Position numbers and translations under genes: made by a program
Source: UBA965 sp040396955
GTDB lineage: Bacteria; Chloroflexota; Chloroflexia; Chloroflexales; Roseiflexaceae
Length of the DNA: 6,760 bases
Assembly (NCBI GenBank): GCA_040396955.1
Contig: JBBAWX010000042.1
Coordinates: 1 to 6,760 of the forward strand
Reading direction: 5' to 3'
Notes under the pieces: generated by a model
What the model was told of the DNA's origin: nothing
Seen by the model: only the letters and a program-made list of their open reading frames with translations
The model's database searches: none
Part shown: one piece after another, positions 4,795 through 6,760 of the stretch
Layout: each line of letters starts with the position of its first letter
Position numbering within the stretch: the stretch's first letter is position 1

Positions 4795-6528
4795 TCATGC
4801 TGGTGTGGATGACGAGGGGGACACCAACGACTGGAGTTTGGCGAGTGAGTCTGTCATGCCACCCGGGCGATTGCGCGCCAGCCAGAGGTGGGGTGCGGTG
4901 TCGATTAGGTGTGTGAGGAGGGCGGTGCAATCGGCGTGGCTCAGGATGGCCGGCCAGCCGAGGGTGTGCTGTGCCCGAGCGACGGCGACGTGCATCCACT
5001 GTGCGGTTGCACGGAGTTCGTTGGCCCAGTGCGTGGCTTCCGTGGTGGTGGTCGGCGTGGCGCAGGCGTGCATGACCCAATCACAATCGGCCGCCACAGC
5101 GCTCAGCATGGCGGGAGTGAGCCCGCCCTCGCGCCATGCGGGTATCCGTTCCGGTTGCGCCAAAAAGCTGGCCACGATGCCGGTCTGCGTCAACGCCGGT
5201 GCAAAATGCCGATCAAGACTGCCGATGCGCATGGTGGCTTGTGCGAGTGTGTCATCGGCGATTATCAGGTGGCTGAGAGCGCTGGTGAGATCGCTGGTGT
5301 GTTCCGGGTTCCAGCTCCGGAGCGCGGCATAGACGAATCCAGGCCAGCTGATGGGGTAGTGATGGAAGTGCCCCGCATTGCCCCAGTCGCACATGACAAG
5401 CCCGGGGAGCTGGTGGGTGAGCGCTGCCGCAATGGCACCATCCACGTTGGCGCGCATGGTCGGAATGCGCCCAGCCAAGGAATCCCAGGCGGCGGTGCCA
5501 GGTGCCACCCAACACGTATGCCCATGACGCCGCAGGCGGGCGATGCGCTCTGTGAACGGGTGATCGGCGTCATACCCCCATTCGATGAGCGTCACATCCC
5601 GTGGAATGTGCGGAATGGCTTCGGGATGCGCAGCCAGCACATCGGCCCACATCAGGAGGCGTTTGCCAGCCAACGCAGGGAGTTGGTGAATACGCGCGAT
5701 CCAGTGGAGATATTCAGCGAGACGATCTGCAGGCAACGGCACACAAAATGCCCCGTTGTCGATGTGAGCCCACGGTACGGGTGCACCGGGGACATCGAAA
5801 ATCGCATCCCAGACGGCCGGATTCAGGTCAATGGGCTCATCAAGCCCGATGTGCATCATCTCCGCGGCAAAGGCCTGGGCCACATTGGTCAATAATTCAC
5901 TGATGAGCGCAAATGCGGCTGGATTCCGTGGATCAAGGCATGCGGCTGGTTCGTAGGCACCGTGTGGAGCGTGGTAGCCACCGGGTAATGCCGCCAGTGG
6001 CGCATAGCGCGGGTGTTGGAGCCAGCGTTCCATGTGCCCTAGGGCATTTTGCTGGGGAATGAGCTCGATGTGGTGTTGTGCCGCAACTGCGGTGAGATGA
6101 GCGATTTCGGCGGCCGTGAACGGAGAGGCGTGTTGCCAGACCTCGGCATGCCCGGGGTGGGCAAACGTGTGCTCAAGGTAGAGGATGATGCGGTTGTAGC
6201 GGAGCCGCCCGAAGTGGGCAATGTCGTGCTCCATGCGGGCCATGGTCGGCACTTTGTCGCGCGAGACGTCGAGCATGACGGCCCGAATGGGCACCGCTGG
6301 GCCATCCACAATGGTGACATCGGGGAGTTGTTGCGGGTAGGCGTGCCGCAGTTGTGCGAGGGTCTGCGCACCGTAGTAGGCACCCGGTGCATCGCTGGCG
6401 GTGAGCGTGACCTGCCCAGCGTGAACGCGGAGCCGATACCCCTGTGATACGGGGACGGGTGGCTCAGGTGTCGTAGCAAGGCGTGAATCCCAGCGTGGTT
6501 GTGGAAAGAGCGGTGGGATGGGTGACAT
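4795..6528 (-). CDS. GH20-like beta-N-acetylhexosaminidase, no signal peptide
   Basis: This 577-residue protein is predicted to remove terminal N-acetylhexosamine by substrate-assisted catalysis. Residues of about 28-78 match the alpha/beta domain that precedes GH20 catalytic barrels ('APGAYYGAQTLAQL'). The barrel starts at 'RAVMLDVSRDKVPT' (82-95); R90 corresponds to the conserved substrate-binding Arg. Further landmarks are 'EHTFAHPGHAEVW' (119-131), 'NALGHMERWLQHPRY' (161-175), 'HIGLDEP' (226-232) with the D230-E231 catalytic pair, 'WADVL' (294-298) and 'EWGY' (316-319). Residues of about 410-565 form a helical C-terminal region. There is no signal peptide or membrane segment, so the enzyme should act in the cytoplasm. 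GAGGAG at 6540-6535, 6 nt before the ATG, supports the start. The GH99 gene follows after 13 bp. The sequence resembles a GH20 subgroup marked by 'MLDVSR.KVPT' and 'EHTF..PGH' rather than classical chitobiases, so the exact specificity is uncertain. Confidence 0.87.
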   Translation of the reverse strand: MSPIPPLFPQPRWDSRLATTPEPPVPVSQGYRLRVHAGQVTLTASDAPGAYYGAQTLAQLRHAYPQQLPDVTIVDGPAVPIRAVMLDVSRDKVPTMARMEHDIAHFGRLRYNRIILYLEHTFAHPGHAEVWQHASPFTAAEIAHLTAVAAQHHIELIPQQNALGHMERWLQHPRYAPLAALPGGYHAPHGAYEPAACLDPRNPAAFALISELLTNVAQAFAAEMMHIGLDEPIDLNPAVWDAIFDVPGAPVPWAHIDNGAFCVPLPADRLAEYLHWIARIHQLPALAGKRLLMWADVLAAHPEAIPHIPRDVTLIEWGYDADHPFTERIARLRRHGHTCWVAPGTAAWDSLAGRIPTMRANVDGAIAAALTHQLPGLVMCDWGNAGHFHHYPISWPGFVYAALRSWNPEHTSDLTSALSHLIIADDTLAQATMRIGSLDRHFAPALTQTGIVASFLAQPERIPAWREGGLTPAMLSAVAADCDWVMHACATPTTTTEATHWANELRATAQWMHVAVARAQHTLGWPAILSHADCTALLTHLIDTAPHLWLARNRPGGMTDSLAKLQSLVSPSSSTPA

Positions 6529-6553
6529 GTGCGGCTCCTCGGTATTGGGGAGG

Positions 6554-6653
6554 GACCAATCACGGTGTGCGCTACCGCATGCCCACCACGTACATCGGGA
6601 GAAGGGACACGGTGTGACTTGCGCGTTACCGACAAGTATACACGTGATTGGTC
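6554..6653. repeat. 11-bp perfect inverted repeat upstream of the GH20-GH99 pair
   Basis: GACCAATCACG at 6554-6564 and its exact reverse complement CGTGATTGGTC at 6643-6653 are separated by 78 bp in the non-coding region before the GH20-like gene. The 9-bp core GACCAATCA is the same motif found upstream of the GH5-like gene. The pair could be two operator half-sites brought together by DNA looping. If both arms are transcribed, they could instead form a long-range stem in the leader RNA. Confidence 0.5.
6635..6640 (-). promoter_or_regulatory. Candidate -10 box for the GH20-GH99 pair
   Basis: TATACT on the minus strand matches the -10 consensus at 5 of 6 positions and lies 2 nt downstream of the right arm of the inverted repeat. 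No good -35 box is seen 16-18 nt upstream (GC-rich sequence there), so an activator-dependent or mis-called promoter is possible. Transcription would begin near 6628, with a leader of about 100 nt. Confidence 0.25.
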
Positions 6654-6662
6654 ATTTGCGGG

Positions 6663-6760
6663 CTAGCCGACACACATGCGCTGGCCCTCAATGACAATGA
6701 GGATGGTCCACAGGACACCCCCAAAGATGAACAACTCCAAAAAGCCCTTTTTGCTGAGGT
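6663..6760 (-). CDS. C-terminal end of an unidentified membrane protein (partial)
   Basis: A minus-strand frame enters at the right edge and ends with TAG at 6665-6663, encoding 31 residues: a short 'LSKKG' segment, an uninterrupted hydrophobic stretch (about residues 6-23, rich in Phe, Leu, Ile and Val) and a polar tail 'EGQRMCVG'. This is the pattern of a final transmembrane helix with a short tail. The other two minus-strand frames here give no such pattern. The GH20-like gene starts 134 bp downstream on the same strand. Family and function cannot be told from this fragment; a transporter component would suit the neighbourhood but is not shown. Confidence 0.55.
   Translation of the reverse strand, partial: LSKKGFLELFIFGGVLWTILIVIEGQRMCVG

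Noticed and set aside
4796..4798. ATGA overlap at the end of the GH20-like gene as a coupled start for GH99
   Set aside because: The ATG is out of frame with the GH99 protein. The real start at 4781 has its own AGGAG 6 nt upstream.
4909..5895. Open frame of 328 codons on the plus strand
   Set aside because: It is antisense to the GH20-like gene and has a low-complexity, Gly/Arg/His-rich translation.
6039..6635. Alternative minus-strand frame of 198 codons over the start of the GH20-like gene
   Set aside because: Its product is dominated by Arg, Pro, Ser and Thr and lacks any motif, while the overlapping frame carries the GH20 domain and a good ribosome binding site.

Overview
The window looks like a carbohydrate-processing region of a moderately GC-rich bacterium, most likely a member of the Chloroflexota. 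The main pointer is the leftmost gene. It encodes a secreted protein with two copies of a Cys/Trp/Gly-rich 'TYW..NGG...FG[FY]P...TVQ[WY]FER.R' domain, which I associate from memory with exported Chloroflexus/Roseiflexus-type proteins. The Thr/Pro-rich linker after the export signal of the GH99 protein also fits that phylum. No database search was possible, so the taxonomy is an inference.

Layout, left to right. (1) 1-1647, minus strand: secreted clan GH-A (GH5-like) glycoside hydrolase with two N-terminal repeat domains. (2) 1648-1850: a divergent intergenic region with two predicted back-to-back promoters whose -10 boxes overlap, plus a hairpin and U-run just before the ribosome binding site of gene 1. 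(3) 1851-2753, plus strand: SMP-30/gluconolactonase-family beta-propeller enzyme. (4) 2742-3089, minus strand: small alanine-rich helical-hairpin protein of unknown function, overlapping the end of the SMP-30 gene by 12 bp. (5) 3225-4781, minus strand: exported, probably lipid-anchored GH99-type endo-alpha-mannosidase/mannanase with an unidentified beta-rich C-terminal region. (6) 4795-6528, minus strand: GH20-like beta-N-acetylhexosaminidase without a signal peptide, 13 bp upstream of the GH99 gene and probably in one operon with it. (7) 6529-6662: a short intergenic region with an 11-bp perfect inverted repeat. (8) 6663-6760, minus strand: the last 31 codons of a membrane protein that runs off the right edge.

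Three of the four large genes encode glycoside hydrolases with visible catalytic residues, and the fourth encodes a sugar-lactonase-type enzyme. A plausible reading is extracellular cleavage of a mannose- or glucan-containing polymer by the GH5-like and GH99 enzymes, followed by trimming of N-acetylhexosamine-containing fragments by the GH20 enzyme in the cytoplasm. Which polymer is involved cannot be read from the sequence. The most interesting unexplained signal is a 9-bp motif, GACCAATCA, found at three intergenic positions. One lies ahead of the GH5-like gene and two lie, as an inverted pair, ahead of the GH20-GH99 pair. It is a candidate shared operator for the glycosidase genes. I see no CRISPR array, tRNA, rRNA or insertion sequence, and no gene-free stretch longer than about 200 bp.
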